DNA of 64,000 nt from JAJZGK01 sp035538795. Its GTDB lineage: Bacteria > Pseudomonadota > Alphaproteobacteria > Rhodospirillales > Magnetospirillaceae. Shown piece by piece: positions 34,869-46,800 of this stretch. The notes under the pieces are model-generated. The model did not search any database, was not told the DNA's origin, and worked only from the letters and a program-made list of their open reading frames with translations. Both the position numbers and the translations under genes were made by a program. The stretch covers positions 248,001-312,000 of the forward strand of contig DATLJS010000020.1 of assembly GCA_035538795.1 (NCBI GenBank), in the 5' to 3' direction. How positions within the stretch are numbered: the stretch's first letter is position 1; each line of letters opens with the position of its first letter.

Positions 34869-37800
34869 TCATCCCACCAGCCGGTTGCCCACCACCGAGA
34901 TATCGCCGGCCGTCAGGGTGGTAGTCGAGCCGAAGGTCGCGATCGCCGTCGTCGAGGTGATCGAGCCGTTCGTCACGCTGTTGTAGTACAGCGTGTGGTT
35001 GGCGGTATCGAAGACGAAGGCCGCCAAACCGCTGGTCGTGCTGCTGGCGGTGGCGAAGTTGGACGCGTCCAACGTGCCGGTCGCCAGGTTGCCGAAGGCG
35101 GCGGCATAGACCTCGATCTTGTCCTCGCCCGAGGTAAAGTTGGCGACCGTGTCGCCACCTTCCGACGCCGAGCCGTAGAACACAACATCGACACCGCTGC
35201 CGCTGAGGCTGATGGTGGCGTGACCGGCGCTTTGAACGATGTTGTTGCCGCCCGAAACCGACAAGCTGTCGCTGACTCCGCCCGACAGCACGTCGTGGCC
35301 AGCCGACGAGCCGGTCAGGCTGTTGCCGCTGCCCGTGTCGAACATCACGTTGTAGCCGCCGGCCGCGCCGGTCATGTTGCCCGTGCCGCTGGTCAGCAGA
35401 TGCCATGTATTGCCTTGACCGATCATGGTGTCCAACCCGACCGTGGTGCCGTCGAACTCTCCGGCGATAGTCAGGCTGCTGCTGGCGGCATCGTCGAAGC
35501 CAATCACCAGATCGTCGCCGCTGCGCACGAAGCTGACCGGATCGGAGGTCAACTGGTTGTCCAGATTAATGACGCTGCCCGAGCGCTGGGTATCGGTGAT
35601 GGTCACCGAACCGAAGCTGTCGGACAGCACGAAGCTGTCCGCCCCACCGCCGGCGTCGATCCAGGTGGTTCCCGCACCGCCCAGCAGGAAGGTGTCGGAA
35701 CCGGATCCCCCGATCAGGCTGTTGGTCGTGGCCCCATCGGCGTTGGCCGTGGTGAAGATGTCTCCTCCGCCATTGCCGATCAGGGTATTCGTGCCGGTAC
35801 CGCCATCCAGATAATCGTTTCCGGCGCCGCCGTAGATCGTGTCGTTCCCGGCGCCGCCGAACAGCAGGTTGTTGCCCGAGGACGAGCCGGTCAGAACATC
35901 CGCCCCGCCCGTGCCGACGATCACGGCGTTGCCGCTGGAAGCCGTCAGGCCGGTCATCAAGGTATAGCTGTCGTAAGTGGTCATCAAAGTGCCCAGCGAC
36001 TGGCCGGCGAACTGATTGGCCACGGTGATGGTTTGACCACCGCTCATGACGATGGCCAGATCCGCGCCGTCATTCACCCGGCTCATGCCGCTGATGGACA
36101 GGGACAGGAAACCGAGATCCAGGGTATCGGCGCCGCCGCTGGTGTCGTAGATGCTGCTGGAAGCGAAGCCGTTGGAGGTGAAGACGTAATCGGTGCCGCT
36201 GGTGCCGTACAGCGTGTTGCTGCCGTTGCCGCTCACCGTGATGGTGCCGCCCGAGGCGAACAAAAGATCCGTGCCGCTGCCGCTAGCCGTCAGGCTCGCG
36301 CCGTTGCCGCCCACCAGAATGTTGTGAGCCGTGCCGAGGGACGCGGTGTCGCTCTGGCCCCCTTGCAGCGCCCAGGTTTGGCCGTTCAGCAGAACCGTGG
36401 CGACGGCTCCGGTTCCCAGGGTGGCCGTGGTGGCGAATTCGTTGGCCACGGTGGCGCTGCTGCCGTCGGCGAAGCTCAGGGTCATGGCCGTCGTGCCGCG
36501 GCTGATGGAGGCCAGATCGGCCGTGGTTTGACGCAGATCCAGCACGCCGCTGGTGCCGGTGTTGACGATGCTGTCGGTGAAACTGGAGGCCGACAGCACG
36601 TAGGTATCCGCACCGCCGCCGCCAATCAGCGTATCGACGCCGCCGCCGCCGTTGAGAATATCGGCGCCTGCTCCGCCCACCAGGGTTTCGTTGCCCGCCG
36701 AACCGGTCAGGGTGATCGACGCGCCTCCGGCCTTGATCACCTCCACCGACGACAGGGTGACGTTGGACAGATTGAAGCTGCTGCCGCTGGCGACGATGGT
36801 ATCGCTGCCGGTAGTGCCGACGATGGAGGACACGCCGATCAGATTAGCCTGTGTGAGGGTCAAGGTGGCGGCCTGACTGGCGACCGTCTTGATCGTCTCG
36901 AAGCCCGACAGGCTGGTGGCCGCCAGATTCAGGCTGGTTCCGGACAGCGACAGGGTATCGGCCCCGGCGCTGCCGATCAGGGTGGTCAACGAGGTCAGGT
37001 CGGCTTGATTGAGCGTGAGGTTCAAGCTGGCGCCACCGGCCTTGAGAATTTCAAAGCCGGAAACGGTGCTGCCCGACAGGTCCAACACCGTGCTGGCGGC
37101 CACCAGCATGTCGATGCCGCTGGACCCCAGGATGGTGCCGCCCGCGGCCAGATCGGCCTGCGCCAGCGACAAGGTTGCGCCCACAGCGCCGGCCTTGATC
37201 ACCTCGATGCTGCTCAGAGCGCTGCCCGACAGGTCGCCGACCGTGCTGGAAATCACCACCGTATCCAGGCCGGTCGAACCGACGATGCTGCCGCCCGAGG
37301 CGATATCGCTGCCGTCGAGGGTGAAAGTGGTGGCCGACCCGCCGGCCTTGAGCACTTCGATCCCCGACAGAGCATTGGCGCCCAGAGTGATGCTGCCGCC
37401 GCTGACCACCAGAGTATCGGCGCCGGTGGAACCGACCACCGAGATCAGGCTGCCCATGTTGGCCTGGGTCAGGGTGAACAGAGCCGCCGTCGCGCCATCG
37501 GCCGCTTTCAGGATTTCGATGGAAGACAGCGTGGTGGCCGACAGGTTCAAACCGCCGCCCGACGCCACCAGCACATCGGCGCCGCTGGAACCGACGATGC
37601 TGCCGCCCGAGGCCAGATCGCCCTGGGCCAGGGTGAAGGTGGTGGCGCTGTTCAGACCGGCCTTGATGATCTCTACCGACGACAAGGTGGTGGCCGACAG
37701 ATTCAGGCTGGCACCGGCCGCGACCACCGTATCGACCCCGGCGGTGCCGACGATGCTGCCGCCGCCGACCAGATCGGCGTTGGTCACGGTGAAGCTGGTG

Positions 37801-40800
37801 GCCGTCGTCAGACCGGCCTGGATCACTTCCACCGACGACAATGCGGTATTGACAAGATTGACGCTGACGCTGGCCACCGACAAGGTATCGACGCCGGTGC
37901 CGCCGACGATGGAACCGCCCGTCAGCAGCTGGGACTGGGCCACCACGATGGTGGTGCTGGCCGCGCCGTTGGACTTCAGCACGCCGATCCCGGACAAGGC
38001 GGTCGAAGACAGATTAAGGCTGGACGAGGCCGCAACGATGGTGTCCATCCCGGCCGAACCGGAAATGGTCTTCAGGCTGCCCAGCGCATTCTGGTTCAGA
38101 ATGAAGGTCTCGCCGCTGACCGCGCTGGTCAATGCCTCGACCGAGGATAGGGTGGTGTTGCTCAGATCCAGGCTGGAGCCGACAGCCACAAGGATGTCGG
38201 TGCCGGCGCTGCCCAGAATGGAGCCGCCCGAAACGATATCGCCCTGGTTCAAAGTGACGGTGGCGCCGGTCGTCGCCGCCCGGATCACCTCCATGGAGGT
38301 CAAGGTGGTGTTGGACAGATCGAAACTGGCCCCCGACAGCACCAGGGTGTCCACGGCGGTGCCGCCGACCACGGTGCCGCCGCCGGCCAGATCGGCCTGC
38401 GCCACGGTGATGGACGTCGCGGCGTTGGTGCCGGCCTTGATGGTCTGGAAGCCCGAAAGAGTGGTCGTAGACAAATCCAGCGACGCGCCGTTCGCCACCA
38501 ATACGTCCGAACCGCCGTTGCCGGTCAGGGTCCGCACCGACGCCAGATCGGCCTGGTTGAGGGTCAGGCTGGTCAGGCCGCCACCGGCCAGCACCACTTC
38601 CACGCCGCTGAAGGTGGTGGCGCTGAGATCGAAGGCTCCAGCTCCCTGCAAGGTCACCACGTCCGTTCCCACCGCGCCCACCAGGGTGCCGATGCCGGAC
38701 AAAGCGGCCTGCCCCAAGGTGAAGCTGGTCGCGCCGGCCCCGGCTCGGACCACCTCGATCGAGGACAAGGCGATGGAAGTCAGATTGACCGCCGAACTGC
38801 TGAACAGCAGCATGTCCGCGCCCGTCGAGCCGACGATGCTGCCCGCGCCGGTCAGATCGCTCTGGTCCAGGGTTATGGTCGAGCCCGTGGCCGCGGTTTT
38901 GATCACCTCGATCCCCGACAGCAGATTGGCCGCCAGGACCAGCGAAGCGCCGCTGACCTGAAGGGTGTCGACGCCGGTCGTCCCCAGGATCGAGGTCAAG
39001 CCGCCCGCAATGTCCGACTGGGCGATGGTATAGAGGGCCGAACTCGCCGAACCGCCGGCCGTCAGCACCTCGACCGACGACAAGGTGGTGGAGGCCAGAT
39101 TAAGGCTGCCGTTCACCGCCACCAGCGTATCGGCGCCGCTCGATCCCAGGATGGTGCCGCCCGAAACCACCGCCGACTGGTTCAGGCTATAGGTCACACC
39201 GGCGCTGCCGGTCTGGCGCAAGACCTCGATGGAAGACACGGTGGTGTTGGCCAGATTGATGGAACTGCCGCTGACCACCAGAGTATCGATTCCGGCGCTG
39301 CCCACCACCGACCCGCCGCTGGCCAAATCGGCCTGATTGATAGTGAAGCTGGTGGCCGTCGTCAGGCCGGCCTGGATCACCTCGATCGACGAAAGCGTGG
39401 TGCCGGTCAGATTCAGGCTGCTGCCCGCCGCCACCAGCACATCGGTGCCGCGGGCGCCCAGCACCGCCGTCAGCCCGGCGGCCAGATCGGCCTGAGAAAC
39501 GGTAAAGCGGGTGTTGTTGGCCGTTCCGGCCTTCACCACCTCGACCCCCGACAGAGTGGTGTGAGACAAGTCGATGGAGGCGGCCAGCACCGAGATGGTG
39601 TCGGTACCGGCGCTGCCGATCACCGAACCGCCCGACAGCAGATCGGCCTGGGTGACGACGAAGGTGGTGGCCCCGCGCACGCCGGCCTGCAACACCTCGA
39701 TAGAGGAGACCGTGGTGGAGGTCAGATCCAGAGAGGCGCTCATGGCGACGATGGTATCGTTGCCGGTGCCGCCGATCACGGATCCCCCATAGGCCAGATC
39801 GGACTGGCTCAGCGACAGCACGCCGCCGCTGTTGCTGCCGATCTTGATGACCTCGATGGACGACAGGCTGCTGGCGCTGAGATTCAGCGTGCCGGAACTG
39901 GCGACGATGGTGTCGGTGCCGGTGCTGCCGATGATGCTGCTCACCCCTTGGGCCAGGCTGTAGGTGACGCCGGTGGCAACGGTCGATTGCAGCACCTCGA
40001 TCCCCGACAAGGTGACCGAGCCCAGCGCCACGTTGGCTCCGGTGACGGTCAAGGTGTCGGTACCGGTCGAACCGATGATGGACGTCACCCCCGCCAGATT
40101 GGCGGTGCTCAGGGTAAAGGCCGTGGCCACGCCGGAAGCGGCCTTGATCACTTCCACCGACGACAGGGTGGTCGAGGACAGATTGAAGCTGCTGCCCGAG
40201 ACCACGATGGTGTCGACGCCGGCCGTGCCGACCACGGAACCACCCGACGCGAGATCGTTCTGGTTCAGCGTCAGGGTGGCCGCCGTCAGGGCTCCGGCCT
40301 TGATCACCTCGACCGACGACAGGGTGGCGTTGCTGAGATTGGCGGTGCTGCCGTAAATCACCAGGGTGTCGACGCCGCTGTTGCCGCTGATGGCGGTGAC
40401 GCCGTCCAGCTGCGAAGCGTTCAGCGAGAACGTCGTGTTGGCCGTGCTGCCGGCCTTGAGGCTTTCAATGCCGCTGACCGACGTGCTGGTCAGCGTCAGC
40501 ACGGCTCCCGAAGCGATGATGGCATCGGCGCCGCTCGACCCGGTGATGGTCGAGAGCGTGCCCGTCGCCCCCTGGTCGATATCGGCCTGGGACAAGGTGA
40601 AAGCCGTGCCGGAAGATGCCGCCTTCAGGCTATCCACGCCGCTCAGCGAAATGCCGGAAAGATTCAGGCTGGCGGAAGCCGCGACGATGGCGTCGGCGCT
40701 GGAGGAGCCGACGATGGAAGTCAGCCCTTGGGCCACATCGGCCTGATTCAGGGTAAAGGCCGTCCCTCCGGAAGCCGCGCGCAAAGTCTCGATGGACGAC

Positions 40801-43800
40801 AGGGTGACGACGGAAAGATCGAGGGTGGAACCGGCGGCGATGACGGCGTCGCCGCCGGCGCTGCCGGTGATCTGGGACAACCCTTGATCCAGATTGCTCT
40901 GAGCCAGAGTGAAGGAGGAAGCGGAAACCGCCGCCTTCAAAGCCTCGACGGAGGACAGAGTGGTGGCGCTGAGATTGAGGCTGGCCGCTCCCGCCACGAT
41001 GGTGTCGACGCCGGTGCCGCCCAACAAGGACCCGCCGCTGAAAAGATCGTTCTGGGCCAGAGTAACGCTGGAGGCCGCCAGTCCCGAGGCAAGCTGAAGC
41101 GTTTCGACGCCTGACAGGGTGACGGTCGCCAGATTCTGGCCGTTGGACGACAACACCAGCAAATCGCTGCCGATGGAACCGACCAGCGTCGTCAGAGCCG
41201 CCATGTCGCTTGCACCCAAAGTGATGGTGCTGGACGCTCCCGCCCCGGCCTTGATCACTTCCACCGACGACAAGGTGGTCGCGGACAGGTTCACCACGCT
41301 GTCCGACAGCACGATGGTGTCGACGCCGGCATTGCCGATCAAGCTGCCGCCAGACACCAATTGGGATTGGCCGATGGTGAAGGACAGGCCGGAGGTATTG
41401 CTGCCCTTCAGCACTTCGACCGAAGACAGGTTCAGGTGGCTGAGGTCGGCGGTGGCGTCGGTCAGGATCAAGGTGTCGGCCCCGGTGGTGCCGATCATGG
41501 TGGCATAGGCCGACAAAGCCGCCGTGTTGGCGGTCAGGCTGTAAGAGGACAGGCTCGACGTCGCCGTCACCAGATCCACCTGCTGGGTCGACAGGAAATC
41601 GGTGCTGGCGGTGTTGAAGCCCGCATAGCTGCCGGAAATGATGTTCACCAGGGCGGCGGTCGCCGTCACCTTGCTCGACCGCACCGACAGATCGCTGGCG
41701 GCGATGCTGCTCAGGCCGCCAACGGTCGCCAGCAGCGTGGTGCTGCCCGTGGCCGAGGCATAGTACAACTGGTTCCCCACCGAATAGAGATAGGCGACGC
41801 CCGTGCCGGCGCCGTTCGACATGTTGAAGTTGCCTGCCCAATTGCCGCCAAGTCCCCAGCCGCCGGTCAACTTGATGGTGTCCTGCCCATGCACGAAGCC
41901 GCTGACGACGTCGCCGCCGCTATTGACGTTGCCGTAGGTGTAAAGAATGGTGTCCGCCCCGGAGCCGGCCACCACGGTCTGCACGCCGTTGACGGCGGTC
42001 AGCACGTCGGAACTGGTGACGCCCGAAGCGTCGATCACCGAAATCCCCGACAGAACATTCTTGCTCAGATCGATGGCTCCCGAACCGCTCAACATCAGGG
42101 TATCGCCGGAGCCGCCGCCGATCAGAGCGGTGATGGACGCCAGATCGGCACTGTTCAGCACCTCGACGGCCGAATTGGCGGCCAGCACGACGGTCTGGAA
42201 ACCGGACAGCGTGGTCAATCCGGTCAGATTCTCGGATGCTCCGCTCAGCACCAGCGTCGTGTTGCCGCTGCCGCCGACCAGACTGGAGATATTGGCGATC
42301 TGTGCCTGGCCCAGCGTCAGGGCGCTGGCCCCCGCGCCGGTCTTGACCAGCTGGATGCCGGACAAGGCGGTCGCGCTGAGATCGAGGTTCCCCGACGCGG
42401 TCAGGCTGTCGGCCCCGCCGTTGCCGACCACCGACGAAACGGAGGTCAGATCGCTTTGATTGAGGGTGAAGGCGAAAGCGCCGCTGCCCCCGGCTTTCAG
42501 GGTCTGCACCCCCGACAGGGAGGATCCGGTCAGATCAAGCGAACTGCCCTTGGCCACCAGCGTGTCCGCCGCCCCGTTGCCGATCACCGAACCGCCCGTG
42601 GCCAGATCGGCCTGCACCAACGTCAGGCTTGAATCCGAGCCGCCGCCAAATTTCAAGGTCGAGAACGCGGACAAACTGATGGTGCTGAGATCAGCCCCGC
42701 TATTGGTGATTTTCAGCGTCTCGCCGGTACCGCCGACAAGGGTCGAGACCACGGACAGATCGTTGGCGTCCATCGCCAAAGTGCCGTTGCCGGCGACCGT
42801 GACGATTTTCTGGAAGCCCGACAGGGTGACACCCGACAAATCCAGATTGCCCGAGGCATAAAGCACATCGGTGCCGCCGTTGCCGACCACCGAGCCGCCC
42901 CCAGCCAGGTCGCCCTGGGCCAGGGTCAAAGCCGCCGTCGCCGAACCGCCGGCCTTGATGACCTGAATCCCCGACAGGGTGGCGCCGCTGAGGTCCAGGC
43001 TGCCGGCCGCGGCAATCAGGGTGTCCACCGCGCCGTTGCCGATGATGGAAACGCCGCTGTTGATGTCGGCCTGCTTCAGCGTCAGCGTCCCCGCCGACGA
43101 ACCGCCCAAGACGATGCGGTCAACGGCGGTCAAAGTCACCGACGACAGGTCCAAGACGGCGCTGGCGCCGATGACGGCGTCGGCCCCGGTGCCGCCAAGG
43201 ATGGTTCCACCGGAAATGATGTCGTTCTGTCCCAGAACGAAGCTGGTGCCGGCTGCCGCGGCCTTGATGACCTCGATGGAGGACAAGGTGCTGGCGCTCA
43301 GGTCGACCGTGCCGCTGGTGCCCAGAATGACGTCCGTGCCGGTGCTGCCGATAATGCTGCCGGCCTGTCCCTGGCTCAGGACGAACGTAGTGCTCGCCAC
43401 GCCGGCCTTGAGATATTCAACACCCGACAAGGTGACCGAGCTGAGATCCACGATGGTCCCGGTCCCGACAATGGCATCCGTGCCGGTGCTGCCCACCACT
43501 GAGGAAATCGACGTCAGATTGGCCTGCCCCAGACTGAAGGTGGTGCCGCTGGCCGCCGAGGCCAGGGTCTGCACCCCGGACAGGATGACGTTGTGCAGGT
43601 CAAGACTGGCGCCGGCGGCGACCAGAGTGTCGCCCAAACTGTTGCCGACGATGGTTTCCCCGGAAACAAGATTAGATTGGCTCAAAGTCAGAGTGCTGAC
43701 ACCTGTCCCGAATACGATCGCTTCGAGATTAGAGAGCGTGTCTGTTCCGATGCTCATGCCGTCCCCCGTCAAAACCAACACGTCCGAACCGGTTCCACCC

Positions 43801-46800
43801 AAAATGGTGCCGCCCGGAACAACGTCGGATTGGGATAAGGTGAAAGTGGTGCCGCTGGACGCCGCCTTGATGATTTCGATGCCCGACAGACTGGCGGCGC
43901 TCAGGTCCAGAGTGGCCCCCGAGGCTTGCACCACGTCGGTGCCCGTACCGCCGAAGATGTTGGCGACCGAAGACGCGTCCGACAGCGTGAAGGTCGTGCC
44001 CGCAGCGGCCGACCTCAGAGTAAACACGCCCGTCAGAGCGGTGTTGCGCAGATCAAAGGACGCACCGGCCGCAACCAGCGTGTCGCCCGCCCAGTTGGAA
44101 CCGACGATCGTACTGCCGGCCAGCAAATTGGAATTTCCCAGGGTCACGGTGTCGGCGCCGTCCCCCAACTGGATGACGTCGATGGACGACAAGGTGGTTG
44201 ACGACAGATTGACCGAGGTGCCGGTCAACACCAGAACGTCGGTGCCGGAACCGCCCAGAATGGTCGCGAACGGATTGGTGCGCGACAAGGTGAAGGTGGT
44301 TCCGGTCGTCGCCGCCTTCAGGGTTTCGATCCCCGACAGAACGGTGGTGATGGAGCCCACATCCAGGCTGCTGTTCGTCACCTGAATGGCATCGCTGCCG
44401 CTGCTGCCGACAATGCTGGAAACCTGAAATTGCGATAAGGTGAAGGTGGTGCCCGTTGCCGCCGCCTTCAGGGTTTCGATCCCCGACAAACCGGTGGCGC
44501 TGAGATCCAGACCAGATCCCGAGGCTTGAATCACATCCGTGCCCGTGCTGCCGATGATGCTGGAGACTTGCCCCTGAGCCAGGGTGAAGGTCGTCCCGCC
44601 GGCGGCGGCGGCCAAATTATCAATTCCGATCAAGGTCGTGTTGTGCAGATCAAACGACGTTCCCGCGGAAACCAGCGTATCGTTGGAATAGTTGCCGACG
44701 ATGGTGTCCCCAGCCACCAGATTCGACACCCCCAGGGTCAGGGAGGAAATCCAATCTCCGTACCGGATCACTTCGACCGACGACAACGTGGTTGATGAGA
44801 AGTTGAAGGAATCCCCCGTCAGCACCAGAACATCGGTGCCGCTTCCACCCAGGATGGTCGACAATGCGTCGGAACGCGACAAGGTGAAGGTGGAGCCCGC
44901 CGCCGCCGCTTTCAGATATTCCACACTCGACAGAGTGACGGTGCTGAGATCGAGGCTGACGCCAGCGGCTTGAATGACGTCCACGCCGGCACTGCCGACA
45001 ATGCTGGAAACGGACGAAGACTGCGACAAAGTGAAAGTGGTGCCCGTGGCCGCCGCCTTCAGGGTGGCGATTCCCGTCACGGCGGCATTGTGCAAATCCA
45101 GGGACGCGCCGCTCGACAGCAGCGTGTTGCCGCCGGAGCCGACAAGACTAGTCAGTCCGAGCACATTCGCCGCGCTCAGGGTGACGGTATCGGCGCCGTC
45201 GCCGAATTGAACGACCTCGATGGACGACAAGGTGGTCGAGGACAGATTGACCGAGGCGCCGGTCAACACCAATCCATCCGTGCCGGTGCTGCCCAAAATG
45301 GTCGAAAGCGTGTCAGAACGCGACAAGGCGAAAGTGGAGCCCGTCGTCGTCGCCTTCAGGGTTTCGATCCCCGACAGGATCGTCGTGCTCAGGTCAAGAT
45401 AGGAAGCCGTTGCCTGAATGACGTCAATGCCCGTGGTGCCGACGATGCTGGAAACCTGAGAAGACAGCCCCAGGCTGAAGGTGGTCCCAGCCACGCCCGC
45501 TTTCAGCACCTCGACGCCCGACAGGCTGACGGCGCTGAAATCCAAGGCCGCACCGCTGCCGACGATGACGTCGGTGCCGGTGCCGCCGAGCACCGTGGCA
45601 ACGGAGTTCAGATTTCCTTGCCCCAGGGTGAAGGTGGTGCCGGCGGTGGCCGCGGCCAAAACCTGCACGCCCGACAGGGTCGCGTTGTGCATATCCAGGC
45701 TGGAGCCGGCGGCGACCAAAGTGTCGCCCCAAACATCGCCGTTGCCGATAATGGTCACGCCCGAAAGCGACGCCGACGAGGCCAGAGAGATGACGTCGCT
45801 GTAACTGCCGAATTGCAGGATTTCGACGGAAGAGAGAATCGTCGAAGCCGTCACCTGGGAATCGTTTATGACAACGGCGTCGGTGCCGGTGGAGCCGACG
45901 ATGGAGGAAACGGCGTCCCCCGCGCCCAGCGTGAAGGTCGTTCCCGTCGATGCCGCCTTCAGAATCTCGATCCCGGAAAGCGCCGTCCCGGAAAGATCGA
46001 GCGTCGCGCCCACCGCCTGAATGGCGTCCACGCCGGTGCTGCCGACGATACTCGGCATCAGGGAACTTTGCGCCAGGGTGAAGGTAGTGCCCGTCGTCGC
46101 CGCCTTCAGTTCGTCCATTCCCCCGACATCGGCAACCCCGGACAAATCCAGGCTGGCCCCAGACGCCGCCAGAATGTCGAAATGATCCCACAGGCCGTTG
46201 ATATGCGTAGCGGCGGTCAGGTCTTTTTGCGCCACCACCAATGTATCGGTGCCGCTGATCCCTTGAACGCCGATGGTTTCGATCCCCGACAGCGCCATAG
46301 CCGACAAATTGAGGCTGTCGCCCACCAGATACACCGTATCGCTTCCCGTGGTGCCGACCACCGATGTCAACCCCGTCAGGTCCGAGGCCCCAAGCGTCAG
46401 ATTCAAGGATACATCCTGGGTTCTGATGACCTCGATCCCCGACAGGGTCTGAGCGCTGAAATCCCAGTTTCCCTGAGACATCATCAGCGTATCGACGCCC
46501 GACCCGCCGATCAGCGTGTTCACAGCCGACAGCTGCCCCGCCCCCATGGTCAGGGTGGTACCGGCGCTGGAGCCGATCTTGACCGTCTCGATGCCCGCCA
46601 ACGTCAGACTGGTCAGGTTCATTACGCTGTCAGGACTGCTCAACACATCGGCGCCAGTCGTGCCGACGATGGTCGATCCGTTGGACGACAGTTCCGACAG
46701 GTTCAGGTTATAGGTGACGGTATTGGTGCTGCTGGTTTGCAGAAGTTCGATGCCCGAATATCCCAACCCGGCGATGTTCACCGTCGGACCGGCCAGCAAG

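Noticed and set aside
36720..46757. Periodic DNA that could be taken for a CRISPR array or satellite
   Set aside because: The period is about 140-156 bases, the units diverge, the reading frame is kept throughout, and no short identical repeats with unique spacers exist.
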